The position numbers were made by a program, and so were the translations under genes. Source: Exophiala sp. HKRS030 (Eukaryota; Ascomycota; Eurotiomycetes; Chaetothyriales; Herpotrichiellaceae). Taken from it: a stretch of 64,000 nt of DNA. The DNA lies in the NCBI GenBank assembly GCA_023897205.1, contig JAHWDD010000009.1, positions 558,001 through 622,000 on the forward strand. Direction: 5' to 3'. A model generated the notes under the pieces. The model was not told where the DNA came from. It was given only the letters and a program-made list of their open reading frames with translations, and did not search any database. Every line of letters begins with the position of its first letter. Positions within the stretch are counted from its first letter, which is position 1. This document shows, in pieces, positions 1 through 10,087 of this stretch.

Positions 1-892
1 GTCCTTGATCGGGAACAATCGTGACTCGGTGTTCGGCTGACTCAGTCTGATATGGTTGAGGAAGGTTCCGGATGAGCTGGCCACATCTCTGATCTGCCAT
101 TGTCCATCCACGAAACTGAATTCGCAATGTTTTCTGCTCACCACTTTGGACTTGAAGCCTACAGGGGCATCTGAAGGAGCCGTGGGGTTTGCCGTGGGAA
201 TTCCTTCGCGTTCAGAATATCTTCCGACGCGAATAATGGCAGATTCGCTGGGTAGAGTCCGGGAGATAGGAGCGAAAGTGAGGGACGGTCGGCCATTTCT
301 CACCTCCTGGTGAGGGAAGAACCGTATAGCAGGCAGTTGTGGTTTTGAATCTCCTTCTTGTCCCTCTTTCGGTTTCGCAATAGTCCTCGAATTCGGAGGC
401 CTCGCGGCTGCCCCATCAGCCATAGGGGTGTCTGCCGGATGACTAGTAGTATGCCGGCGACCGGTCGAGGTTCTGTGTCTGGCCATGTCTTCTGAACTAT
501 CTCCTTGAACAGACACCGGCACAGCTGAGGCAGCGGCGGGTCGGATTGGTATGGATTGTGTTCTCGGTGGAGATGAGGGTCTCGAATTGTCTTGTGAGGG
601 AGGGATCTGGGGAGGATCAGTCGCAAGTGGGCTCGTCGGCTCGTTTGGACGCGAGGCACTTCTCCTTCTACCAGTGACTGAAGAGTCTGGACGGTGTTCG
701 TTGTAACTCAGGGAGCGCTGGAAGTAATGTCTCGGAGAACGAGAAGGTTTCGTTGGGGCTAGTCTGACCCGAGCGGCTATGCGACAAAGCACGAAGATAA
801 CTCAGGCCACGGCGTCGAGAAGAGGTTCTTGTGAGATCGACGGCTGCACCTGCAGTGACACCAGAGGTGACAGGCGTAGGCGACGAGATCAT
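1..892 (-). CDS. FHA-domain protein, Dma1-like E3 ubiquitin ligase (3' end cut off by window)
   Basis: The minus-strand frame from about 686 down to 1 encodes a Ser/Pro-rich leader and then a clear forkhead-associated domain: IIRVGRY, then FKSKVVSRKHCEF, then SSSGTFLNHIRLS. These are the phosphothreonine-binding core motifs. This form of the FHA core, and a leader containing RRRGLSYLR, resemble the Dma1/Chfr-type FHA-RING ligases that act in the spindle and septation checkpoints. The RING half would lie beyond the left edge, so the ligase call is inference. The N-terminus is in another frame (892 to about 769). A GT-AG intron of 82 nt at 687-768 would join the two frames, giving a junction reading RSDSSVTG. 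The start at 892 is chosen because SSPTP-type starts look natural; the in-frame ATG at 955 is the alternative. Confidence is high for the FHA domain and moderate for the start and intron. Confidence 0.72.
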
Positions 893-2170
893 GGGAAATG
901 ACGTTGGGTGTGGAGAGGAGGAAAGAGAGTATGCAAGAGGTGTCTGGTGCTTCACAAGGATTATGGAGGGTCAGGCAGCGCAGGCAGTCGACAGTCAAAT
1001 TGAAGCGCCTTGTTTGATAGGGGCACGTCGTTGTCCAGGGATTCGCTGTTCGAGTACTCGTACTGGCCCCCTCTTGTAGACCCAAACCTGTCCAACTCGA
1101 CTCGGGAGTATGAAAGGGGTCAATTGTGCATCCAAAGGTGCGTAGGTTTGCAGGGTTCAGGATGCCGCAAGCGAAGAGGGCAGATTCGTGGACGCCTAAG
1201 CTACAGGTACTGTTAAGTCTTCGGTACGGGGAGTTTCTTTGGAGACGAGTTGCAAGCCTTCTTACCTAAAAGAGGACCCTATACGGAGTAATGATGCTTG
1301 GTTTGGTGGTCTCTGCTGACAAGGGACAGAAAAACCATCCGAGATGAGGAAGTCTGGCTTTGTTCAAGAAGCAAGCGGTAGAGGGAAGTGGGAGAACAGT
1401 CTACTAGAACGACGGACAGAGACGATGTATTTACTATTACCAGCTAAACTCTTTCATCGACGCTTTCTGATCGGTACTTCGCATTCATCACAGCATCGAC
1501 TACTTGTAGCCATCGACATCATCGAGCGTCAAAGGATCGTCTGCCACGACTTTCCCCATACTTTGGTCGCCGGTGGGTATTATTACGCGGACGGACATGG
1601 CGAGGGTTACTACGAGTATGGGTCGTTGCCAGCTTATAAAGCCAGCTTAGGTACGGAGTACCTACCAGCTTATTCCCCGGGAGGTCGAAAAGTAGTGTCG
1701 TTATAGGGCCCAATAGTTAAAGTTCTTTCCCTAAAGCCGCCTAATACAGTAGACACTTGTTAAGGTGCTTTGGGGCAGCTTTAGGCGCCTCTCGCCCCTG
1801 CCAAATACCGCTAGATGCGTCGTACTCCGAACCTTCAGAACAGCGGCCATGATCGGTCAGACCTATATTAACATCAAGGAGAATCTCAAGCACAACTTCG
1901 AGTGCAACTCAGCACAACTCATTCCCAATGAGCCTCTGAATCAGCGTCCTCTTCATTGTCCAGAAGTTTCCAGGTTCTTTTTGACCAGATGACATGAGAT
2001 TCGGCCTTCTGTTGGGGGCAAATCAAGTGATTATCCGATACTCACCAAAGCCGCCTATCGCCGAGGCTCCACCTACGATCCAACCAAACCTCGCAGCTTT
2101 TTCTCGCAGCCAGCAGTCTTCAAAACACTCTCCAGTACATTCTTTGTTCACTCATCCATCATCCATCAGC
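893..2170. other. Intergenic region, divergent promoters
   Basis: This lies between the divergently transcribed FHA gene and MPP alpha, so it should hold both promoters. The short open frames here overlap in several frames and look like nothing known. Two exact copies of TACGGAGTA occur at 1282-1290 and 1652-1660. No RNA gene was recognised. Confidence 0.5.
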
Positions 2171-3934
2171 ATGCGCTCCGCTGCTGTTAGAGCCCTTCGG
2201 AATGCGAGGCTAAACTCTAGGCATACAAGACCGCTCATCCGAAACTATGCCACAGCACGAGATCCTCTGCACAAAGTGAGTTCTTGTCCTTCGTGATATC
2301 GTGTGATCGTTCTTCTGACCATTCTCTATCACCAGGACCCTGTCGAATTAGACCAAATCACAGAATTGCCGAATGGAGTCCGAGTCGCGACCGAATCGTT
2401 ACCGGGACCTTTTGCTGGGGTGGGCGTGTACATTGATGCTGGGTCGAGATATGAAGACGAGTCGCTGCGCGGAGTCAGCCATATCGTGGATCGGCTAGCC
2501 TTCAAGTCCACAAAGACACGATCATCGGATCAAATGCTAGAGGGCCTCGAGTCTCTTGGTGGAAACATTCAATGCGCCTCTTCTAGGGAAGCTTTGATGT
2601 ATCAATCTGCAACATTCAATTCCGCCGTCCCCAACACGATTGCGCTGCTCGCCGATACCATTCGAGACCCTCTCATCACCGACGTAGAAGTGGAACAGCA
2701 ACTCGACACTGCCCAGTACGAGATACAAGAAATATGGTCTAAGCCTGACCTCATCATTCCCGAGCTGATGCACATGGCTGCATACAAAGACAACACGCTC
2801 GGCAACCCCCTCCTATGTCCTCAAGAGAGACTGGGTTATATTAATCGAGATCTCATTATGAAATATCGAAGCAGATTTTACAAACCAGAACGGATAGTTG
2901 TCGCCTTTGCTGGCATTGAACATGACTTGGCTGTGAAGTTGACGGAGCAATACTTTGGAGATATGGCCCGGACGGAGACTTCAACAAGCCAACCATCCGT
3001 TGGATCTACACCCACGGATACAGCAACCTCGAGTTCACAGTACCAAAATTCACAGCAATCTTCTACAAACAAATTCCTGTCAAAATTACCAGGATTTAGC
3101 AACTTTTCAACTTCGGCTACCCACCAAGCGACCGTCTCACCATTGGATCCATCACTGCTTCAGCCTGACCCGACGTCACTCTTCTCCCAACCGTCCCATT
3201 ATACTGGAGGCTATCTAGCACTACCGACACTGCCTGTACCTCAGAATAATCTCTCCATACCGCTATCACACGTACATATCGCATTTGAAGCCTTACCGAT
3301 TTCCTCGGATGATATCTATGCGCAAGCTACGTTGCAGACTTTACTTGGAGGAGGTGGATCATTCTCGGCTGGCGGACCGGGTAAAGGAATGTATTCGAGA
3401 TTGTACACCAATGTGCTTAATCAGCATGGTTGGGTGGAGAGCTGCGTTGCGTTTAATCACAGTTACACCGACAGTGGCCTCTTTGGTATTGCTGCGGCAT
3501 GCGAGCCTGGCCGTGTTGGACATATGGTCGATGTCATGTGTCGCGAATTGCAGGCACTCACTCTCGATTCTGGCTTTCCAAGTCTTCAGGCAGCGGAAGT
3601 CAATCGAGCGAAGAATCAACTACGGTTCAGTCTCCTCATGAACCTTGAATCACGTCTGGTAGAGTTGGAGGATTTGGGAAGACAAGTTCAGGTCCACGGC
3701 CGAAAAGTTGGAGTTAAGGAGATGTGTGACAAGATCGAAGCCCTCACCGTGGCTGACTTGAGACGTGTGGCGAGGCAGATCTTCACAGGAAAAGTGGACA
3801 ATAGAGGCCACGGCACGGGTGCTCCTACTGTGGTCATCCAAGAAGGAGAAGATCCCAGTGGCAGAAAGATCAAGTCGATACCATGGGAAGATGTTCAATC
3901 CAGGATAGCCAGGTGGAAGCTAGGACGGTTGTAG
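2171..3934 (+). CDS. MAS2: Mitochondrial processing peptidase alpha subunit
   Basis: Exons are 2171-2275 and 2336-3934; the 60-nt intron starts GTGAGT and ends ACCAG. The product has 567 residues. The first about 30 residues are rich in Arg, Ser and Ala with no acidic residue, as in a matrix targeting peptide. The body is an M16 (pitrilysin-fold) peptidase. Near residue 375 is the glycine-rich loop GGGGSFSAGGPGKGMYSRL, the hallmark of MPP alpha, which binds presequences and guides them to the catalytic beta subunit. The position where the beta subunit has its HxxEH zinc motif reads HIVDRLAF here, consistent with a non-catalytic alpha subunit. A low-complexity Ser/Thr/Gln insert of roughly 80 residues precedes the second half; inserts here vary among fungi. 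The start was chosen because it opens a good targeting sequence; the longer open frame upstream has no support. Confidence 0.95.
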
Positions 3935-4132
3935 GCCTCAGGTACGTCTACCTCTGGACTTTGTACTATCATATCAGAGCCTGGAGCTGTGGACCGGCGC
4001 AAAGGGTCCTCGATACCACTCAAACAATGTATTAACACCATTTCTTGTCGTGTTTCATTCTCATGCCATAAATTGCCGACGCTTCCTCGCCAAAATTTCT
4101 CATGAATCTACCAAATCGGGGCTTAAGCTTCA

Positions 4133-4954
4133 CTACCCTTGCAGAGCGATCAAATCCCTTACGCCGCCATTTGCAGGAATTTGAGCACCGTTGATCCAGC
4201 GAGCCTCCTCGGTGGCAAGAAACCCCACCACGAAAGCCACATCTTCTGGATCTGCCACTCTTTTCTCTGCAGTACACTGTTGGATCATCATTTCTTGCGG
4301 ATCATCAACAACGGAGCGGTATATATCGATAGCCTTCTGGAGGGCGTCGGTTTCAGTGGCCCCCACGCTGATGCTGTTGAAGGTTGCAAGTGTTTTGATT
4401 CCATATTGAGCGGCCAGCGATCTGGTGAAGCTATCTAGACCGGCTTTTGCAGCTCCATACAACATCATAGGGTCCGCAACCGCTTGCTTCGATGCGCAAC
4501 TTGAGATGTTGATGACTCGACCACCTCTGGGAGGGAGATGTGGCAACACAGCAGCGATGATGTTGATGGGTCCGAACAGATCTCCCTGCATCATATCTCG
4601 AAAGTTTTCGACGGTGATTTTTTCGAAAGGCTCGAACATTGGCACCTTGGTGAGAACGGCGTTATTGACCAAAATGTCAATCGTCTTGGCCCCTAGTTCC
4701 TTTAGGACTCTGTCGACGAGCTGGGGTCCAACATGAGGATCGAGGAGGTCAGAGTGAATAGCAACGACTTTTGCCACACCGAGGCCTCGACACTTCTTGA
4801 CGACCTCTTCAGCTAATTCTTTGTTGCTGACATAGGTTATGGCGAGAGCAGAAATTCCCTTTTTTGCAAACTGGATGGCACACGCAGCACCGATACCGCG
4901 ACTACCTCCTGTCACTATTGCCGTCTTTCCTTCAAGAGACGTGGTAGATTGCAT
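4133..4954 (-). CDS. Short-chain dehydrogenase/reductase (SDR)
   Basis: One exon, 273 residues. It is a classical SDR: the cofactor motif TGGSRGIG is at residues about 16-23, the NNAV segment follows the central strand, and the catalytic Ser (NISSCAS) and YGAAK (Tyr-x3-Lys) lie in the expected order. The C-terminus ends in GAQIPANGG, the usual SDR substrate-lid end. Family knowledge says NAD(P)-dependent oxidation or reduction of an alcohol or ketone; the substrate cannot be read from sequence. It converges on MPP alpha with about 200 nt between the genes. The fungal fabG-like or versicolorin-reductase-like group is the nearest general label. Confidence 0.9.
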   Translation of the reverse strand: MQSTTSLEGKTAIVTGGSRGIGAACAIQFAKKGISALAITYVSNKELAEEVVKKCRGLGVAKVVAIHSDLLDPHVGPQLVDRVLKELGAKTIDILVNNAVLTKVPMFEPFEKITVENFRDMMQGDLFGPINIIAAVLPHLPPRGGRVINISSCASKQAVADPMMLYGAAKAGLDSFTRSLAAQYGIKTLATFNSISVGATETDALQKAIDIYRSVVDDPQEMMIQQCTAEKRVADPEDVAFVVGFLATEEARWINGAQIPANGGVRDLIALQG

Positions 4955-5777
4955 GCTTCGTTCACTTGGGCCTTTCGAACGTGAAATGGTCGTTTGTATC
5001 TTTACGAAGTTGCTGAGACGAGAGCGAGATATCTCAGAGCGGCCATGTGTGCAGGGACTGTCCTTTTAAGACATGCCTCAATGTAAGATTCGGCATTTCG
5101 CATTCGGGAATGACCACAAACGAACAAAACAGCACGCCTGATCCCTCATGGAGACCTCTACTTGTCGATGTCCTTCGCTCATCATCTTCAAAAGAACGCA
5201 ATATCCAACCAGGAGAACGAGCTAGTTACCCTAAGGGGCTGGTCGATCAATCGCCTGTGGCTTACGCGTACGGAGGGAGTGACACGAATACACCAGAGTT
5301 TCTCACTGTCCGTAGGCCGCAACTCGCAAGTTTCGAAACTGGCCAGGAGTACTGCTCATCCTGGGGCAGTCTGTGTCTGCTAGAGGCTAAAATCACCGCA
5401 AGTCACAGGGATTTTTGAATACACAACTAGCCATTCTATCGCTCGACCCGCAATACAACACCTATGTTGGAGCCGATGGCCAGGATATTCTCACACAGAG
5501 TATTGAGTACGCGTCGAAAGAAAGGCCGTGCTTACCCGAGTCCATTTAAAGCGTTGCTGACAATGCTCCAAAGTACATTCGGATCAGCGGTGATAAGTAC
5601 CTAGGATCAAAGTGGGTTCATTCTCGCACATCATGCATGCATGTATGCGCTTCCGACCCCAGTGCTGACATGCTCTGCGGTTCAATCATCAATGCAACGC
5701 AAACAGACCCTTCAACTTTTACTTCTGGTCGGCACCACAATGCCATCATGTTGCAATGTACGAGCAGTCTGTCTGGT
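4955..5777. other. Intergenic region
   Basis: This is upstream of the SDR gene and downstream of the MDR reductase gene, both on the minus strand. The open frames at 5047-5418 overlap each other in two frames and show no recognisable domain. No RNA gene or repeat was seen. Confidence 0.5.
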
Positions 5778-6809
5778 CTATATCGTCACAATTAATTTCT
5801 TTGCACTGACACCTTGACCCATCAGATCAACCGCGTGTTGCACGGTTTCCAACCCATGGCCCACCACTTCTGGCGGTGGCATGCACTTGATGTCTCCTGA
5901 CTTGAGTGCTTGATCCAACCATGGCCAGATGGACAAACCGATGCTTGCCTTGCCAGCCGCAGAATTGGTCATCACCTTGACGCCGTGTGTCGCGCTCTGT
6001 TCAGCACCAGGTCTGACGGAAGCAACCACCTTCATCTTTGCGTCGGACCTATCCAAGATTTCGCATACTTTGTCCAGCGTCGAGTCTTTGGAGATGGCAT
6101 CATAAGCACCCACCACGTCCTTTCCCTTCAAGAATTCGACAATATCATCGACGACCGCGGGGTTGTTGTGGTCGAAGGTCACTTTTGCTCTGAGACTCTT
6201 GACCATGTCATGGTTTTTGGCGCTCGCAACCGCAACCACATCGTAACCGGCCAGCGCTGCCAGCTGTACACCACAGCTTCCGACGCTGCTGCTCGCGCCC
6301 CACACAAGAAGGGTTTTGTTTTTGCCCGCGTCACGCCCCGCAGCAGGCATCGCCAGCCCCAGGATGTCCGGAGCGAAGATGCAACTTGCCGCCGTGTACA
6401 CGCCGAGAGGAAGGACGACTGCGTCGTTGTAATCGAGACGTGCTGGGACATGCGCGATGGCCGGCATCTTCAAGACGACGTACTCTTGGAATCCGGAGTA
6501 GGCGTACGCTCCGTCCTTCAACAGGAGCGGGGTGGAGGCGCCAATGACACGGTCGCCGACGGAGAACTTGGAAGTGAGGCTGGGGTGGACTTCCACGACT
6601 TCCCCTGCGACATCGCAGCCTAGTATTGCAGGGTAGGTGGTCAGGAGGAGGCCTCGTTCCTGAATGAAATGGTCGGCAGGGTTGATGGCGACGGCACGGG
6701 TGCGGATGGTCAGTTCGTCTTCTCCCGGTGACGAGTATGGAACCGAGGTGACGTGCATTGTAGGTGATTGTTTCGAGGGGACGACCGCGGCACTGTTGGT
6801 CCGTGTCAT
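5778..6809 (-). CDS. Medium-chain dehydrogenase/reductase, zinc-free (quinone/enoyl reductase type)
   Basis: One exon, 343 residues. The N-terminal GroES-like half contains INPADHFIQ and ILGCDVAGEVVEV. The Rossmann half starts with LLVWGASSSVGSCGVQLAA, the nucleotide-binding motif of zinc-independent MDR enzymes. The catalytic-zinc Cys/His set of alcohol dehydrogenases and the four-Cys lobe are absent. Relatives include fungal NADPH quinone oxidoreductases and stand-alone trans-acting enoyl reductases of polyketide pathways (LovC type). No polyketide synthase lies in the window, so a general reductase is the safer call. The protein ends AKKLIVTI, which is normal for the family. Confidence 0.88.
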   Translation of the reverse strand: MTRTNSAAVVPSKQSPTMHVTSVPYSSPGEDELTIRTRAVAINPADHFIQERGLLLTTYPAILGCDVAGEVVEVHPSLTSKFSVGDRVIGASTPLLLKDGAYAYSGFQEYVVLKMPAIAHVPARLDYNDAVVLPLGVYTAASCIFAPDILGLAMPAAGRDAGKNKTLLVWGASSSVGSCGVQLAALAGYDVVAVASAKNHDMVKSLRAKVTFDHNNPAVVDDIVEFLKGKDVVGAYDAISKDSTLDKVCEILDRSDAKMKVVASVRPGAEQSATHGVKVMTNSAAGKASIGLSIWPWLDQALKSGDIKCMPPPEVVGHGLETVQHAVDLMGQGVSAKKLIVTI

Positions 6810-8636
6810 TTTGATTGACGAGGTGTTGGTTTGAGATGGGTGGGAACAAGGTCAAGGACAGCAAGGAGTGAGTGTTCGAAGAGGGTGTATGAAAGTTGCG
6901 AGTCCCACGACTATAGGTGTCCGTACCAGAATCTATGAGCGAGTCTTAGGTTTCAACGACTTGTGCCAGATACGTGACCTTTTATACACCCAAGGTATAG
7001 TTGTTCCTTATCATCACATATAACACCGCAAAGTCCGCCCGGATTTAATATATCACACGCTTCACGATGGGGGGAATGCCCCCTGATACCCTCTGTAACC
7101 CATTGGTGTGCTCTTCAAGGGATAATGACCGACACCACGCCATGAGATGGAGACACCGGAGACAGCAGATTGGCAGCATCACCGTCAGGGTTGTTGTGTT
7201 CAATGAAATAGACACGAGTACGAGTCTTGGTTAGTCTCGGTGGAATCTCGAGACAATCTTGTAGAAAACCAGAGAGACAAAAAATGTTGCAATCATAGTC
7301 CCACCTCATATAGTCGACGACTTTCCTCAAAGAGGCTCGTATCGCCGAATCCGGATTAGTCCGGGCACTGTACAGTAAATCTTGGTCCATCCCATCCCCC
7401 GTCCTGGGACTCTGATCCTTACCTACATGTTGATCCGTATCTTTAAACCTCTTGTTCTTTATTTCTCTGTACAGTAACCTTTCCATCCCCTACTATATGC
7501 AGATATTACTTCTGCGTCCTACCATGAGAAGTGTGAACAGTTGATTCCTTTTCGAGGCGACTCCATGCCAAAAAAAAAGAACAGTTGCCGAATTACATCC
7601 GTACTCATACTCTAGAGATACAATTTTGTTCATCAATGACGCCTGGCGTTCTTTTTTTTCAAATTCCCTCTACCAGGTCGCCGAGCTTCTTTCCCATTTC
7701 CTATCAATGCCGCCTGATTTATTTTCCATTCCCTCTATCAACGCCACCTGATTTCTTTCGTATAGTATCATCAAGGCCGAAAATCCCTACCTCATACTTC
7801 AAAAGGACTCGTCCTCGCCCATGGCCATCCCCTCAACCGAACGTACACGGGTGTCAGTTGTAAGCATAACATCATAATCATCCACAAAACGGAATAGTAA
7901 TGGGTGGGCGCTGGGTGACATTCAAAAAATTGAAATCTGAAACGAACCCCGAGTGTCGAGCGTGAACGCAGTTTCTAAGAACATGTAGGTCCTTGCCATG
8001 ATATTCATCTTAACAGTTTCATGTGGAGATATCCAGGGCCCCGATCATTGACATCTCTTTTGAAGAATTTCAGAATCAATAAATACCATTTAATGAATGC
8101 AATCAGGAGGTGAAAAACAGGGCCCAGGACGAGGTTGGACGATGATCTTTGTATACCTGATTTTGGTGACACGTCCTGACACGGATACCCCGCCGTAATA
8201 CGAGCACCAGTGACCAAGTCCTCGTATTCTTTCGTATGGCGGCGTAATGATTACGGCTAATGTGCGATCTCGGATGACGTTGACGACCACAATTTTGTCT
8301 CTGGTTGCCCTATTGTCTTTCCAGGCCAGAGAGAGGATTGAGATGAATTGAAAACTCAGGCAATGATTCAACTCTATCACTCAGCTCGAGCTCACGATCG
8401 ACGAGCACGGTCAAAGAATGAGGCCCCCAATGCGTCCACCCTTGAAGCCATGATTGGCGTCCCAGAGATAGAGATGACGATGCCCTCATATCTACTGTTG
8501 CACCGGGTCAAGTATCATCCCACCCAAGTCAACCGCTATTTAACAAGGTATGTAAACCCGATGGTTTGTCCTCCCTTGCAAATCCATCTTCCATCCTCTT
8601 CTCCGTCACAACAAGTTCAGCATCACAACCCCGACG
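6810..8636. other. Long intergenic region (1.8 kb) with a degenerate repeat
   Basis: It separates the minus-strand MDR reductase from the plus-strand AsaB-like gene, so both promoters should lie here. It has pyrimidine-rich tracts around 7,650-7,770 and a four-unit imperfect repeat at 7633-7760. The open frames (for example 7115-7486 minus and 7585-7863 plus) have low-complexity or unrecognisable products and were not called as genes. Confidence 0.5.
7633..7760. repeat. Imperfect direct repeat, about four units of 23-40 nt
   Basis: Units begin near 7633 (TCAATGACGCCTGG), 7673 (CCAGGTCGCCGAGC), 7704 (TCAATGCCGCCTGA) and 7738 (TCAACGCCACCTGA). The units are linked by pyrimidine tracts such as ATTCCCTCTA. 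Units 3 and 4 are the closest pair. It looks like a decaying minisatellite. Confidence 0.6.
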
Positions 8637-9740
8637 ATGTCAATGACAAAGGCGCAAACCTCGACCACTTCATCAGTAACCATGACGGGTGATGATGAAC
8701 GCGTCGAAGGAATATTCAACTATTGGTCGAGACCCTCTCCTCCAGCCGTGGAAGAAGTCTTTTCCGTCTTCAATGGGACATCTTCCAGTCAAAAATCTGT
8801 TCGATGTGACGTGTCCGACATTCGAACGCACGGCCTGTCATCTTTCCACCTGGCCAGCCACGGGTTTCAGATTCTGCGACACTCTTCTTCTCTACTCCCC
8901 CCGCAGACGGATCGTATCCCCGATTTCCACGACGATCAAACCACCAAGGACCTCTACTGGCCCGAGGTCACCTCTCTGATTCAGTCGACCCTGAAAGCCC
9001 GTAGCGCCATCGCCATCACAACCACGGTGAGGGACGTCAGTGAGGTCGTCGAAACGAATCAAAACCACGGGAATCCCCGCGCGAACAAGAACCAGCGTTT
9101 CCAGCCTTTCACGGTCGTCCACGGAGACTATACCCCTCCCGGAGCCAGAGGGCACATGCGTGCCATGCTGCCGACGTTCTTCGAGGACAATGGGATGTCG
9201 GGCAGTAACACCCCCGCCGAGCGGGAAAGGTTCTTCAGCCTGAGGGACCAAATCATCAAGGCGGAAGACGAAGCCATGGCTCGAGAAGGCGGTGTCACGG
9301 ATCAATGGTCGTGGAGCGGCGAGAACTATGCCGGACCGCGTTGGATGATGCTGAGCGTCTGGAGACCCCTTGAGACCGTGCATAGAGACCCACTCGCCGT
9401 CATGGACCCCAAGTCTCTCCTCCTCAAACCAGGCCAAGAAGGAAAACCACCGTATGCGTTGTTCACCCGCATGTACAGAGACAGGCCCGGCTTCGAAAAG
9501 GAATACCAATCCGAGAACCTACTGCCATTGGCACCCGAAAACGGTGCGGATCACAAGTGGTACTACATCAGTGAGCAGAAACCCGACGAGGTTTACGCGT
9601 TGAAGTTGTTCGACAGCGAGGCACAGAAGCAGGACAGTAACGTCGCCCCTTGGGTCGCACACAGTGCATTCCCCCTACCTGGTCAGGAAGGGAGAGACGC
9701 GAGGAAGAGTGTGGAGATTAGAGTCATGGTGATTTTTTGA
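8637..9740 (+). CDS. AsaB/CmcJ-like family protein (putative hydroxylase/desaturase)
   Basis: One exon, 367 residues. The C-terminal half has the AsaB-like pattern: GARGHMRAMLP, then PRWMMLSVWRPLETVHRDPLA, then WYYISEQKPDEVYALKLFDS, and an ending of the type ARKSVEIRVMVIF. The family includes AsaB of the aspergillic acid pathway, CmcJ and the GA4 desaturase group. Its members are described as putative hydroxylases, desaturases or methyltransferases, and their chemistry is often untested. They occur both in secondary metabolite clusters and alone. The start may instead be the in-frame ATG at 8643 or 8682; the first 20 residues are Thr/Ser-rich and uninformative. Confidence 0.82.
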   Translation: MSMTKAQTSTTSSVTMTGDDERVEGIFNYWSRPSPPAVEEVFSVFNGTSSSQKSVRCDVSDIRTHGLSSFHLASHGFQILRHSSSLLPPQTDRIPDFHDDQTTKDLYWPEVTSLIQSTLKARSAIAITTTVRDVSEVVETNQNHGNPRANKNQRFQPFTVVHGDYTPPGARGHMRAMLPTFFEDNGMSGSNTPAERERFFSLRDQIIKAEDEAMAREGGVTDQWSWSGENYAGPRWMMLSVWRPLETVHRDPLAVMDPKSLLLKPGQEGKPPYALFTRMYRDRPGFEKEYQSENLLPLAPENGADHKWYYISEQKPDEVYALKLFDSEAQKQDSNVAPWVAHSAFPLPGQEGRDARKSVEIRVMVIF

Positions 9741-10087
9741 TACTCGGGACCTAGAGTGTTTCGTTCTAGTACATTTCAAGGTGCAATCCCAAAGTGAGAA
9801 ATCATTGCGGTATATACATATCCTGTATCGGATCTAAATAGCTACTATCCACCCCGTCTTGGAGATTTTCGATCTACCCGAGAGCTCTCATTGACATACG
9901 GGGGGATCCTCTTTCTGGGGGCTGATACCCCACATATCCAAAGGTAGAAGACGGTCTGAGGCTGCCAGTAGTAGAAACTCTACCATGGAGTGATTTCGTT
10001 TATATATATTCTCATTTAACCCATACGAAATATCTGTGTGTTGCATGAGTCCTTTTGAATATTTTACTAGGTACTCCACAAAGTACA
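9741..10087. other. Intergenic region
   Basis: Short AT-rich spacer between two plus-strand genes. It should contain the terminator of the AsaB-like gene and the promoter of the alcohol dehydrogenase gene. TATATATATTC occurs at about 10001-10011, some 80 nt before the ATG, and may serve as a TATA-like element. Confidence 0.4.

Noticed and set aside
7115..7486. 123-codon minus-strand frame
   Set aside because: No recognisable domain and no supporting start or splice context.
8892..9509. 205-codon minus-strand frame
   Set aside because: Antisense shadow of the AsaB-like gene, with no domain of its own.
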